Source: Actinomycetota bacterium (GTDB lineage: Bacteria > Actinomycetota > Acidimicrobiia > Acidimicrobiales > Ilumatobacteraceae). Taken from it: DNA of 64,000 nucleotides. Below are positions 39,369 to 47,841 of the stretch, piece by piece. Positions within the stretch are counted from its first letter, which is position 1. Each line of letters opens with the position of its first letter. Made by a program: the position numbers and the translations under genes. The notes under the pieces were generated by a model, which was not told where the DNA came from, did not search any database, and saw only the letters and a list, made by a program, of their open reading frames with translations. The stretch spans positions 62,001-126,000 of the forward strand of contig JAUSLV010000016.1 in the NCBI GenBank assembly GCA_030645495.1. The letters are read 5' to 3'.

Positions 39369-40120
39369 TCATCGCCGTCGGCGCGTGGCGCGGCACCGGC
39401 GCAACCGTGGTGGCGTTCGCCCTCGCGGCCGCCGCCGCGGCGGCCGACCCCGATGGCGCGTGGCTGATCGAGGCCGACCCGGCTGGCGGCGTGCTCGCCG
39501 GGCGGGTGCAGCTCGGGCAGTTCGCACTGGCCGGTCTCGAGCAGGTGGCGTTCCCCACCGAGCGGGGCGCCGTCATCTCCACGCTCCACGAGGTGTCGCA
39601 GCGGGTGGGCGATGTGAGCGTGGTGGCCGCGCCGGCCGACCCGTTCCGAGCCTTCGCCTGTCATCAACCGCGGGTGCCGTGGGTCTCGGCGCTTCGCGAG
39701 CTGCCCGGCACCGTGGTGGTCGATGTCGGTCGGCTGCGGGCGGGGTCGCCCGCATGGCCGCTGCTACAACTGGCCGACGAGATGCTGTTGGTGTCGTCGC
39801 CGGAAGTCACCGCGGTGGTCGCCTCCGACGACTGGGCGCGCAATGGCGGCCGCGTGTCACCCAGCGAGGCCGGTATCGAACCGCAGCGCTGTCGCCTCGT
39901 AATCGTCGACTCGCCGGCCGGTGTGGCCTTCCCCAGCTCCACGCTCGCGGCCGATCTCGGCACCACCTGCGCAGGCAGGTTGCCCTGGGAGCCCTCGGCA
40001 GTCGACCTCTTGTATCGCGGTGCGTCGCTCACCGACCGGCGGCTGCGCAAGAGTCAGTTCGCGAGCGCCGTGCGGCGTCTTGCCGCGAATGTGGCGGCCC
40101 CGCAGTTGGTGGCGTCATGA
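39365..40120 (+). CDS. CpaE/MinD-like ATPase-fold protein, degenerate P-loop
   Basis: The 251-aa protein has a MinD/ParA-like order: VGAWRGTGATVVAFALA in the P-loop place, then AWLIEADPAGG, LPGTVVVDVGRL and LLVSSPEV. In the deviant Walker A the usual GK(T/S) is GAT, so nucleotide hydrolysis is doubtful. CpaE proteins localise Tad secretion machinery. GTG overlaps the previous stop, and its own stop overlaps tadA. A similar protein is encoded at the right edge in locus 2. Confidence 0.75.
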   Translation: MIIAVGAWRGTGATVVAFALAAAAAAADPDGAWLIEADPAGGVLAGRVQLGQFALAGLEQVAFPTERGAVISTLHEVSQRVGDVSVVAAPADPFRAFACHQPRVPWVSALRELPGTVVVDVGRLRAGSPAWPLLQLADEMLLVSSPEVTAVVASDDWARNGGRVSPSEAGIEPQRCRLVIVDSPAGVAFPSSTLAADLGTTCAGRLPWEPSAVDLLYRGASLTDRRLRKSQFASAVRRLAANVAAPQLVAS

Positions 40121-41466
40121 TCGACGACGAGCTCGATCAGCTGGCTGTCGACGTGCGCCGTCAGTGGGGCGACCGCTTCCCGGTTCCCAGCCGCGACGAA
40201 TCGGCAACAGAACGCGACCTGCGGGAAGAGGTCACCCGCGACGTGTTGCACCGTGTGGTGTTGCCCGAGTTGGATCGCCAACGGGTGGTTGCCCGAGCCC
40301 AGCCCCTCGCAGCTGTCGAGCACGATGCGCTGGTGGAGCTGGTGGTGTCCGAGATGTTCGGGCTGCCTCGCCTGCTCACCGTGCTGCGCGACCCGCAGGT
40401 CACCGACGTGCTGGTGTTCGGCGCGGATCCGGTACGCGTGGAACGCTCCGACGGAACCCGCCAGACGCTGCCGCCCCTGGTGCGCCGCGATCGCGATCTC
40501 GAGCGGATCATCTACGACACCGCCACCATGCGCCGGCGGCCGTTCAACCGCGAGCACCCGTTCGTCGATCTCGAACTCGAGCCGGGGGTGCGCTTCCACG
40601 GCGAGGGCTACGACGTGGTGCAGCGGCCGATCATCACGATCCGGCGTGCCGCGGTGTTCGGCATGAGCCTCGGCGAGTTGGCCGAGCGCGGCATGCTCGA
40701 TCAAGCGGCGGTGGCGCTGCTGCGCGCGGCGGTGGCCGCCGATATGACCGTGGTGGTGTGTGGCCGGATGGGGTCGGGCAAGACGACGCTGCTGCGCGCG
40801 CTGGTGCACGAGATCGACGAGCACGACGTGATCGTGACGGTGGAGACCGACTTCGAGTTGAACCTGGCGAACATGGGTCGACACCGCTTCGTGCACGCCT
40901 ATCAGTCGCGCGTGCCCAGCACCAGCGACGGCGCCGGCATCTCGTGCCACGAGATGATGGTGCCGGCGGTGCGAACGCGAGCCGACTGGATCGTGGTGGG
41001 TGAGGTGCGTGGTGCCGAGGGCGGCGCGTTGGTGCAGGCGATGTCGATCGGCCAGGGGGCGATGGCCACCGTGCACGGCGGGTCGGCGAAGGACGGCGTG
41101 GAACGACTGGCCGAGCTGATCGCCTACCACAACGGTGCCGAGCTGCGGATGGCCCGCTGGCAGGTGTACCGCAGCATCGACCTGGTGGTGCACGTGGCCG
41201 GCGACAACCAGTCGGGTCGCTACGTCACCGAGATCGCCTGCCCGTCGGTGGAGGAGGACGGCGCACGCTTCGTGATGCACCGGTTGTTCGCCGCGCGTGC
41301 CGGTGCTCCCGATCGTCGGGCACGGGCGAGTTCCGAGCCGCAGCGACCGATGCTCGATCGGCTGTGCGCGGCCAGCCCAGGGTTCTCCACCCACTGGTGG
41401 CACGTCGCCGACGACACGCATCGGCCGCTCGACCCGCCGGCCACCGTCCTGCGGCAGGTGGGCTGA
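40117..41466 (+). CDS. tadA: Tad secretion ATPase TadA/CpaF (locus 1)
   Basis: The 449-aa type II/IV secretion ATPase has Walker A GRMGSGKTT at 216-224, the Walker B-like DWIVVGEVRGAEG, and a His box MATVHGGS. The N-terminal region (ITDVLVFG-like VTDVLVFGADPVRVER) is typical for CpaF. It powers pilus extension on the cytoplasmic face. ATG overlaps the CpaE-like stop. TadB follows with its ATG one base past the TadA stop. Locus 2 encodes a shorter second TadA at 62642. Confidence 0.92.
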   Translation: MIDDELDQLAVDVRRQWGDRFPVPSRDESATERDLREEVTRDVLHRVVLPELDRQRVVARAQPLAAVEHDALVELVVSEMFGLPRLLTVLRDPQVTDVLVFGADPVRVERSDGTRQTLPPLVRRDRDLERIIYDTATMRRRPFNREHPFVDLELEPGVRFHGEGYDVVQRPIITIRRAAVFGMSLGELAERGMLDQAAVALLRAAVAADMTVVVCGRMGSGKTTLLRALVHEIDEHDVIVTVETDFELNLANMGRHRFVHAYQSRVPSTSDGAGISCHEMMVPAVRTRADWIVVGEVRGAEGGALVQAMSIGQGAMATVHGGSAKDGVERLAELIAYHNGAELRMARWQVYRSIDLVVHVAGDNQSGRYVTEIACPSVEEDGARFVMHRLFAARAGAPDRRARASSEPQRPMLDRLCAASPGFSTHWWHVADDTHRPLDPPATVLRQVG

Positions 41467-41467
41467 C

Positions 41468-42355
41468 ATGCTCGCCGCTGCGCCGCCGCCCACTGCCCTC
41501 GCCCTCGGCACCTGCCTGCTGTTGGCCATTGCCCTGGTGGCGCTCGCACGCGGGTTCGCCGCCCCATCGGCACCAGTGCGTGAGCCGACGGAGAGCACCC
41601 GCGCAGGATTCGATCGGCGGATCGTGATGGGTGTCGCGGTCGGCTTCCTCGTGCTGCTGGCCACGCGGTGGCTCTTGCTCTGCGCCCTCGCCGGAACGCT
41701 GACGGCACTGTGGGGCCGGCTGCTGCACGACCGGCGGGCCGACGACGAACGACGCAAGGTGGAGGCGATCGCCAAGTGGCTGGAAGACCTTCGCGACACC
41801 TTGCGCGGCTCGGCAGTCGCGGCCGAGGAGGCGCTCGAACAGGTCGCAGCCCGCCCGCCCGACGCCATCGCTCACGCGTTGCGCAGCTTCGTGCATCGCC
41901 GCCGACTGGGCTTTCGCACGGAAGACTCGTTGGCCGACCTGGCCGACGAGTTGGCGCACCCGTTGTCGGACGCGGCCATCGCCGCGATCCGGCTGGTGAT
42001 CGGCGGATCGGCGGGTGCCGGCCGGTTGTACAACACGGTGAACGCGCTCGCTGTCGCTGCGCGCCACGAGGTCACGGCCCGTGAGCGCATCGATCGCACG
42101 CGGGCCGTCTACCAGGCCAGCATGAAGCGGCTGGTGGTGATCGGCGCACTGCTGGTGGGCTATCTGCGCGTGGCGGGCGGCGAGCTGCTCAGCCCCTACG
42201 ACACCGCCGTGGGCCAGGTGGTGCTGGTGCTTCCGCTCGGAATGTGGCTGGGTTGCGTGCTGTGGCTGCGTTCGCTGTGTCGTTACGAGCAGGCGCCCCG
42301 GTATCGCATCGCCGGGTCCGTGGAAGCGACCACGACGACGGGTGCCCTCCGATGA
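41468..42355 (+). CDS. tadB: Tad inner-membrane platform protein TadB (locus 1)
   Basis: The 295-aa protein has membrane helices at the N terminus (two) and C terminus (two), with the GspF-type cytoplasmic helical region between them (WLEDLRDTLRGSAVAAEEAL, IGGSAGAGRLYNTVNALA). This is the T2SSF layout of TadB. It should form the assembly platform with TadC. The stop overlaps the TadC start as ATGA. Confidence 0.85.
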   Translation: MLAAAPPPTALALGTCLLLAIALVALARGFAAPSAPVREPTESTRAGFDRRIVMGVAVGFLVLLATRWLLLCALAGTLTALWGRLLHDRRADDERRKVEAIAKWLEDLRDTLRGSAVAAEEALEQVAARPPDAIAHALRSFVHRRRLGFRTEDSLADLADELAHPLSDAAIAAIRLVIGGSAGAGRLYNTVNALAVAARHEVTARERIDRTRAVYQASMKRLVVIGALLVGYLRVAGGELLSPYDTAVGQVVLVLPLGMWLGCVLWLRSLCRYEQAPRYRIAGSVEATTTTGALR

Positions 42356-43236
42356 ACCCGCTGCAGATCGGCGCGGGGGTGGCGACCCTGGTGGCTGCGG
42401 CCAGTTGGTGTGCGGTTCGCGGGTTCCGTCGCGCCCCGGTCTCGGTGGAGGCCGCGCGGCAGCGGATGTACGGCGTCACCCACGACCGGATCGGTGGTGC
42501 CGGCTCGTGGGGTGGGTCGCTGTCGGCGGGCGCTCCCGGGCGCTGGGTGGCTCGGCGTTTCGGCGGCAGCCTGCAGATCGCCGGCCTCAGCATCGCCGAC
42601 GTGGTCACCCGCATCGTCACCTCGATGGCGGTGCTGCTGTTCGCCGTGCTCGCCAGCGTCGCCGCGCTGATGACGATGGGCCTGTTGCCGCTGTCGTCGT
42701 TCTGGTTGCTGCTCGCGCCGCTGGTGGCCGTGATGGGCGGATGGGTGGTGGTGCACGACGTGGCCGAACGCATCGACCGCTGCCGGCGCCAGTTCCGGCG
42801 CGCCGCCAACGACTTCGTGCAGTTGGTGGCCGTGGGCCTCACCACCGACCAGAGCGTCGAAGAGGCGGTGCGCTTCGCACTCGGCGTGGGCAGCAGCGAC
42901 GCCTTCGACTCGTTGCGCACCGACGTGCTGCGTGCCCCCCAGCGGGGAATTCCCATGTGGGAAGCGATCGACGGGTTCGGCCATACGTACGAGATCCGCG
43001 AGCTCAGCGAGTTCGCCGCGTCGCTGGAGCGGCAGGGAGTGCAAGGTGTTTCGATCGCCGACACGGTGGCGTCGTTGGCAACAGCGATGAGGGCGAAGGC
43101 ACTCGACGAGTTGGAGCGCGATGCCGATCGGGCGAACGCGAACCTCTCCGGCCCCACCATTGGTTTCGTGGTTTCCACGATCGTGTTCTTGGCGTACCCA
43201 CTGGCGCAGCGGATCAGCGACGCGTTCGGTGGGTGA
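42352..43236 (+). CDS. tadC: Tad inner-membrane platform protein TadC (locus 1)
   Basis: The 294-aa protein has a T2SSF domain, FRRAANDFVQLVAVGLTTDQ to IADTVASLATAMRAKALDELER, framed by paired N-terminal helices and a C-terminal helix (TIGFVVSTIVFLAYPLAQRI). It is the partner of TadB. The 72-nt gap after it, before the pilin candidate, is the largest within this locus. Confidence 0.85.
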   Translation: MNPLQIGAGVATLVAAASWCAVRGFRRAPVSVEAARQRMYGVTHDRIGGAGSWGGSLSAGAPGRWVARRFGGSLQIAGLSIADVVTRIVTSMAVLLFAVLASVAALMTMGLLPLSSFWLLLAPLVAVMGGWVVVHDVAERIDRCRRQFRRAANDFVQLVAVGLTTDQSVEEAVRFALGVGSSDAFDSLRTDVLRAPQRGIPMWEAIDGFGHTYEIRELSEFAASLERQGVQGVSIADTVASLATAMRAKALDELERDADRANANLSGPTIGFVVSTIVFLAYPLAQRISDAFGG

Positions 43237-43308
43237 GCAAGACAGGGCACCCCTGCAGCGGTGCACGACAGCAGCCAATGACTGGCAGGAACAGAACGGA
43301 ACAGGCGG

Positions 43309-43542
43309 ATGACCGAACAACTTCTCCCCGCGGCGGTGTGGGTGCAGCTCACCTACGGCGACCTGAGGTCGCGAGTGCGACGAGCATGGGATGACCGATA
43401 CGCCGAGGACGGCGTCGACGAAGCCGTCACCAAGATGATCTGGCTCGCAGTCGGCATCGTCGTCGCGCTGGCAGCCACGGCGTTCTTCACCGCCAAGTTC
43501 AACCAGGCCAAGGACACCGTTCCCGACCCCGTGGCGCCCTGA
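43309..43542 (+). CDS. Small single-helix protein, pilin candidate of locus 1
   Basis: The 77-aa protein has a charged N terminus (RSRVRRAWDDRYAEDGVDEA) followed by one helix, KMIWLAVGIVVALAATAFF, and a short tail. Its size and position between tadC and tadE match Flp pilins, but the G-x4-E-Y processing motif is not present. DG before VDEA may be a variant cleavage site. It may be an unusual pilin or an accessory membrane peptide. Confidence 0.6.
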   Translation: MTEQLLPAAVWVQLTYGDLRSRVRRAWDDRYAEDGVDEAVTKMIWLAVGIVVALAATAFFTAKFNQAKDTVPDPVAP

Positions 43543-43545
43543 GCC

Positions 43546-43965
43546 ATGCCTCAAGCTCCCGTGCCCAGGCCACCCCGCGAGTCGCGGCATCGCCATTCGC
43601 GTTGCCGCGACCGCGGGGCGGTCGATGTGTCGATCCAGATGCTGTTCGGCTCGATGGCCGTACTGATGGTGATGCTGCTGGTGTTCGAGAGCGTGGCCTA
43701 TTGGCACGCCCGCAACGTCTTCAGCGAAGCTGCGATCGAAGGAGCGCGGGTTGCGGCCGCATACGACGGTGACTGCACGATGGGCATCGCCGCGGCGCGA
43801 GCGATGGTGGTTCGCCATGCCGGCGGATGGGGCACTGGTGTGGCCATCACCTGCACCAGCGGATTGATGGTGTCGGTGACGGTCGATGGCTACACGCCGG
43901 GCGTGTTGGGCGAAACCTTCGGCGTGCGCGCACGCGTCACCGAGTCGGCACCGAAGGAGCGCTGA
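43546..43965 (+). CDS. tadE: TadE-like pseudopilin (locus 1)
   Basis: The 139-aa protein has the pseudopilin layout: basic leader RCRDRGAVDVSIQ, then a long helix MLFGSMAVLMVMLLVFESVAYWHA, and a beta-rich ectodomain with one Cys pair (CTMG, TCTSG). The prepilin peptidase at 38155 would process it at the G-AV junction. It starts three bases after the pilin candidate stop. Likely a minor pilin or adhesin of the Tad pilus. Confidence 0.78.
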   Translation: MPQAPVPRPPRESRHRHSRCRDRGAVDVSIQMLFGSMAVLMVMLLVFESVAYWHARNVFSEAAIEGARVAAAYDGDCTMGIAAARAMVVRHAGGWGTGVAITCTSGLMVSVTVDGYTPGVLGETFGVRARVTESAPKER

Positions 43966-43968
43966 AGA

Positions 43969-44391
43969 ATGCGCCGATGGGTCGACGACGACGGCATCGC
44001 CACGCCGGTGGAGATGATGTATCTGCTCGTGTTCTGCCTGATGGCCGTGCTGTTCATCGGCTACGTGGGTCGCTTGCACGCGGCGGGGGTGGAGGTCACG
44101 AATGCCGCGCAATCGGCGGCGCGGGCGGCATCACTGGCTCCCAATGCGGCTGCGGCTCAGGAGGCGGCGATCACCGCGGCGCAGGCGGCGCTGTTGCATC
44201 GGCGCTGCCAGGGCGGCGCGCAGGTGGTGGTCATCGCCTATCACGCTGCCGATGGCACCTGGCAGGGCGGCTCGGTGACGGTGACCGTGTCGTGCACCGT
44301 GCCCGTGCAGTCGCTGGCAGGTGTGTGGGCGCCAGGCGTGCGCACCGTGACCATGAGCGACACACAGCCGGTGGACCGGTACCGACGATGA
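43969..44391 (+). CDS. TadE/TadF-like pseudopilin (locus 1)
   Basis: The 140-aa protein has leader DDDGIATPVEMMYLLVFCLMAVLF, with a G-I-A cleavage site and Glu five residues later as expected for class III prepilins. Helix region AAQSAARAASLAPNAAAAQEAA follows, and then an ectodomain with two Cys. It starts three bases after the previous gene and overlaps the next start as ATGA. Confidence 0.76.
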   Translation: MRRWVDDDGIATPVEMMYLLVFCLMAVLFIGYVGRLHAAGVEVTNAAQSAARAASLAPNAAAAQEAAITAAQAALLHRRCQGGAQVVVIAYHAADGTWQGGSVTVTVSCTVPVQSLAGVWAPGVRTVTMSDTQPVDRYRR

Positions 44392-44819
44392 AGGCGCCCG
44401 CCACCTGCTCGTCGGCCACGCGTCCACGTCGGAACCGTGACGGTGATCGCGGCGCGATCACCGTCACGGTGATGTTCCTGCTGATCATCACGCTCATGGG
44501 CGCCGGGCTGGTGGTCGACGGTGGCCGCGTGATGGCCGCACGCCGCCACGCGTTCAACACCGCCGAGGCCGCGGCCCGGGCGGGTGTTGCCACCGCCACT
44601 CCGATGAGTGGGTTCGAGCCCTCGCGGGCCCGTGCGGCGGCGTTCGACTACGCGATCCGTTCGGGTGTGGCCCCGGCCGACGTGGTGGTCACCGTTACCG
44701 CGACGACGGTCGAAGTCACGATCACCGAGCGCCGTCGCACTGTGTTCCTGATCCTCGGCGGCGTCGAGACCGTGACCGTGAAGGTCACCGGAATCGCCCG
44801 ACTCGCCTATTCGACGTGA
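44388..44819 (+). CDS. TadG-like pseudopilin/Flp-operon membrane protein
   Basis: The 143-aa protein has basic leader RNRDGDRGAITVTVMFLLIITLMGAGLVVDGGRVMAARR, in which the G-AITV junction and DGGR after the helix are typical of TadG-like and Flp-operon proteins. The ectodomain is short and Val-rich, with no von Willebrand domain. It is coupled by ATGA to the upstream gene. Its stop lies 29 nt before the regulator start used here. Confidence 0.74.
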   Translation: MKAPATCSSATRPRRNRDGDRGAITVTVMFLLIITLMGAGLVVDGGRVMAARRHAFNTAEAAARAGVATATPMSGFEPSRARAAAFDYAIRSGVAPADVVVTVTATTVEVTITERRRTVFLILGGVETVTVKVTGIARLAYST

Positions 44820-44848
44820 CCTCACCGCTCCCACGAAAGGACGACGCG

Positions 44849-47413
44849 ATGCTGCGTGCCTTCCATCCCATCCGGGCGCTTGCCCTCCTGCTGTTGATCT
44901 GCCTCTTGGTCGGTGTGCCGTGGGCGGTGATCGCCACCGTTGGCGTGCCATTCCCCGCACCGACGCAGGTCGCCGCCGCGTGGAACGAACGCCGCGTGCC
45001 GGGCGACCTCGTCGTGCAGGTCGGTGCGGCGCTCTTCGCCCTGCTGTGGGCGTGGTTCGCGGCCACCGCGGTCGGCGAGTTCGCGCATGTACGCAGTTCG
45101 CGGTCGTCGGCTGCCGGCGACCAGCTCGCCCCACTCGCGCCCGGGCCGGCGCGCTGGGTCCGCATGCTCGTGCGGGTGGTGGCGATCTCCTCGTTGTCGG
45201 CCACGGCCACGATGTCGGTGCTGGCGCCGGCGCTGCGGTCCACGGCCGCTCAGTCGGTTCGCTCGGTCGTCGTCGCCGGCGTGTTCGGCACCGACGCCGA
45301 CGATCGCGTGGCCCCGGCAGTGCACATCGCCAGCGGTCGAGACACGCCGTACTCGCTGGCCAGCGCGATCGGTCGAGCGGAGTTGCGCGATCGGATCATC
45401 GAGCAGAACACCGGCCGCACCGGCCCCGATGGCACGCCGTGGACGAGCGGTGTGTTCCCCGCAGGGATGCAGGTGCTGCTGCCCGAGGGTGTGCAGGTAC
45501 CTACCAATGCTCCTCGGTCGGTGGGCGAGGTGATCGACACTGCAACCGGCGCATCGAGCTCCTCGGGTGTGGTGCCGTTCGCCTCGGGCCTGGGCACGGC
45601 GCTCGTGTTCTCGGCAGGTGCCGTCTCGCTGCTGGAAGCTCGCCGGCGCCGGCAATGGCGCGCGGCCGGGTTGGGTGCCCGCCCCGTGCTCCCGCAGGCG
45701 CAGGCCGTGCGCGCCGAAGCCGTGCTGCGGTCGCTGTCCGCCGCCGAGCGGGTGGCCCGCGTCGACATCGCGCTGCGCGCGTCAGCGCGTGAGCTGGCCT
45801 TGCAGGGGCGTGCGGTGCATGCCGCGGTACTTGGCGACACCGGCGAGCTGCTGTTGCATCTCAATGGGCCGGCGACGGCTGCTGCACCGTGGACGATGCC
45901 CGAAGCGGAGGGCACGGTGTGGCGACTGGGCGGCGAGGTGTCGCTGGCCGATCTGGCGGTCGCAGCGCAGGGGTGCGGGCAACCTTGCCCGGCGATGGTG
46001 CACCTTGGCGGTGCGGAAGCGGGCGGTGAGGTGTTCGTCGATCTCGAAGCGGTGGGTTCGCTGACCGTGCAGTCGCCCTGGTCGGTGCCACTGTTGCGTG
46101 CGATCGCCTGCTCCCTCGCCGTGTCGCCGTTTGTCGACGTGGCGCGCGTGTTCACCGTCGGCCTCGGCGACGAGCTGCCTGGTGGGCGCAGCAGCGAGGC
46201 GAGCGACTCGTTCGACGCCGCGCTCGACGCAGCGGCGATGACGCTCGGTACCACGCCATCGATGGCCACCTCCACGTTCGCGTTGCGCAGCGCGAATGTG
46301 GGTGGCGAGGCATGGGAGCCGGCGATCGTGGTCGCCGCCGGCGACGACGTCAGCGAAGCGGCGGCAGCCGGCGTGGAACGCACCGGGTCTGGCCGGGGCC
46401 TCGCCGTGGTGGTCGACACACCGGGGCTGCACGGCGGCTGGTCGCTGCAGTACGCCGGCGATCACCACCTGCTGCAGCCGCTTGGCCTACGTGTGCATCC
46501 CGTCGGGCTCACCTGCGACGACCTGGAGGGTGTGCGCATGCTCCTCGACGAGGCCGACCTCCCGCTTCCCGTGCACGCAGAGGTGGTGCCGATTGCGCCT
46601 CCGATGCTGCCCGCCACGCCGTTCGAGGAACCGGAGTGGGGTGTGTTGGTGAAGGTGTTGGGCCAGGTGGAGGTGGTGGCGGCGAGTGGTGTTCAGGCCG
46701 CGTTCGAGCGATCGAAGTCGCTCGAACTGGTGGTGTGGCTGAGTCAGCATCGCGAGCGGCCCACGCGTACAGCGGCACGAACTGCGCTGTGGGATCTCGA
46801 CGTGCGTGACGCCACGTTCGCCAACGTGGTCAGCGACGCCCGGCGCGCGCTTGCCCGTGCCGCGGCCCCGGCCGACGGTGAGGAGTGGATCGGCCGCACC
46901 CTCACCGAAGACCTACCGCTGCACGAGGGAGTGATCACCGACGCGGCGTTGCTGGCCGCGCGGCTGCAGCATGCGCGTAGCCTCCCGTCGGCTGAGGCGG
47001 TGGAGGTGCTGCGGCCGGGCGTCGAGTTGCTCACCGGGTTGCCATTCGCCGGCACGTCGTTCCTGTGGACCGACGCCGAAGGCATCACGTCGTCACTCGT
47101 GCTGTTGGCCACCGGTGCGGCGATCGAGTTGGCCAACCACCATCTCGCGCTCGGCGACATCGACGGGGTGTTCTGGGCCACCGGCCAGGGGCTGAAGGTG
47201 CTGGCCGGGCACGAAGAGCTGATCGCCCTACGGATGCGCGCCCACGCTCGCCGCGGCGACCTGGCCGGGGTGCGCGGCGAGTGGGAGAGCTACGAGCGTG
47301 CGCTGGCCGCCGATCCGTGGGCGGCGGCCGAACCGGCACCCAAGCTGGTGGCCCTGCGGCGCGAGCTGATGGGTGGCGAGCGCGGGCCGGCACGCGAGCG
47401 CGCCTTGGCCTGA
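44849..47413 (+). CDS. Membrane-anchored BTAD/SARP-type regulator
   Basis: The 854-aa protein has two to three N-terminal membrane helices (ALALLLLICLLVGVPWAV and later ones). A LysM-like extracellular segment follows (GRDTPYSLASAIGRAELRD to GMQVLLPEGV), then a helix, and a long cytoplasmic part. At the C terminus (about 590-840) are a winged helix (VKVLGQVEVVA to FANVVSDARRALAR) and BTAD tetratricopeptide-like helices (YERALAADPW). BTAD proteins activate transcription; anchoring to the membrane is unusual. ATG at 44849 with AAAGGA eight bases upstream is chosen over the overlapping GTG at 44816. It closes the Tad operon. Confidence 0.8.
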   Translation: MLRAFHPIRALALLLLICLLVGVPWAVIATVGVPFPAPTQVAAAWNERRVPGDLVVQVGAALFALLWAWFAATAVGEFAHVRSSRSSAAGDQLAPLAPGPARWVRMLVRVVAISSLSATATMSVLAPALRSTAAQSVRSVVVAGVFGTDADDRVAPAVHIASGRDTPYSLASAIGRAELRDRIIEQNTGRTGPDGTPWTSGVFPAGMQVLLPEGVQVPTNAPRSVGEVIDTATGASSSSGVVPFASGLGTALVFSAGAVSLLEARRRRQWRAAGLGARPVLPQAQAVRAEAVLRSLSAAERVARVDIALRASARELALQGRAVHAAVLGDTGELLLHLNGPATAAAPWTMPEAEGTVWRLGGEVSLADLAVAAQGCGQPCPAMVHLGGAEAGGEVFVDLEAVGSLTVQSPWSVPLLRAIACSLAVSPFVDVARVFTVGLGDELPGGRSSEASDSFDAALDAAAMTLGTTPSMATSTFALRSANVGGEAWEPAIVVAAGDDVSEAAAAGVERTGSGRGLAVVVDTPGLHGGWSLQYAGDHHLLQPLGLRVHPVGLTCDDLEGVRMLLDEADLPLPVHAEVVPIAPPMLPATPFEEPEWGVLVKVLGQVEVVAASGVQAAFERSKSLELVVWLSQHRERPTRTAARTALWDLDVRDATFANVVSDARRALARAAAPADGEEWIGRTLTEDLPLHEGVITDAALLAARLQHARSLPSAEAVEVLRPGVELLTGLPFAGTSFLWTDAEGITSSLVLLATGAAIELANHHLALGDIDGVFWATGQGLKVLAGHEELIALRMRAHARRGDLAGVRGEWESYERALAADPWAAAEPAPKLVALRRELMGGERGPARERALA

Positions 47414-47420
47414 ACGCGCC

Positions 47421-47450
47421 GCGACCACCCGGGCGAAGCCGGGTGGTCGC
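47421..47450. terminator. Bidirectional terminator between convergent genes
   Basis: GCGACCACCCGG and CCGGGTGGTCGC are perfect 12-bp arms with a six-base GCGAAG loop (GNRA-like). It starts eight bases after the BTAD stop and 26 nt from the lipoprotein stop on the other strand. Confidence 0.7.
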
Positions 47451-47476
47451 TACGTCGGGCGTGTTCTGGTGGCGGG

Positions 47477-47836
47477 TCAGCCGCCGTTGGCTGCGCCCTT
47501 GTTGGCGTCGGCGAGGTCCTTGTCGGTGGCGCCCAAGAGTGCCTCCGCTTCGGCGATCGCCTGCTCGAGCGCCGGGTCGACCACCGTGGCCGAACTGCCC
47601 GAACCGGACGTCGAGGCGGTCGTGGTGGGTGCCTCGGTATCGGTGGTGGCCAGGCTGGTGTCGGTGGCCACGCTGGTGTCGGTGGCCGCGGCGGGCAGAG
47701 TGTCGGCCACCACCGTGGCGTCGCTCTGGCCGTTCAGTCGGGTGCCACCCTGGTCGCCGTTGTCGCCACAGGCGGCAAGGGTCAGCAGGCCGGCGGTGGC
47801 GGCTGCCATGGCAATGCGGGTGAACGTGCGGCTCAT
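47477..47836 (-). CDS. Small Thr-rich lipoprotein
   Basis: The 119-aa protein has signal TFTRIAMAAATAGLLTLAAC with the lipobox LAAC. A low-complexity Thr/Ser/Ala region follows, then an acidic helix (ALEQAIAEAEALLGATDKDL). No enzymatic motif is visible. ATG at 47836 is used; GTG at 47845, which overlaps the upstream stop as GTGA, is also possible. It is translated from the same mRNA as the exported helical protein upstream, and both may form an envelope complex. Confidence 0.68.
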   Translation of the reverse strand: MSRTFTRIAMAAATAGLLTLAACGDNGDQGGTRLNGQSDATVVADTLPAAATDTSVATDTSLATTDTEAPTTTASTSGSGSSATVVDPALEQAIAEAEALLGATDKDLADANKGAANGG

Positions 47837-47841
47837 GGCGC

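Noticed and set aside
40054-41868. 604-codon minus-strand frame opposite tadA and tadB
   Set aside because: Shadow of coding DNA; His/Arg-rich sequence without domains, and it conflicts with TadA motifs.
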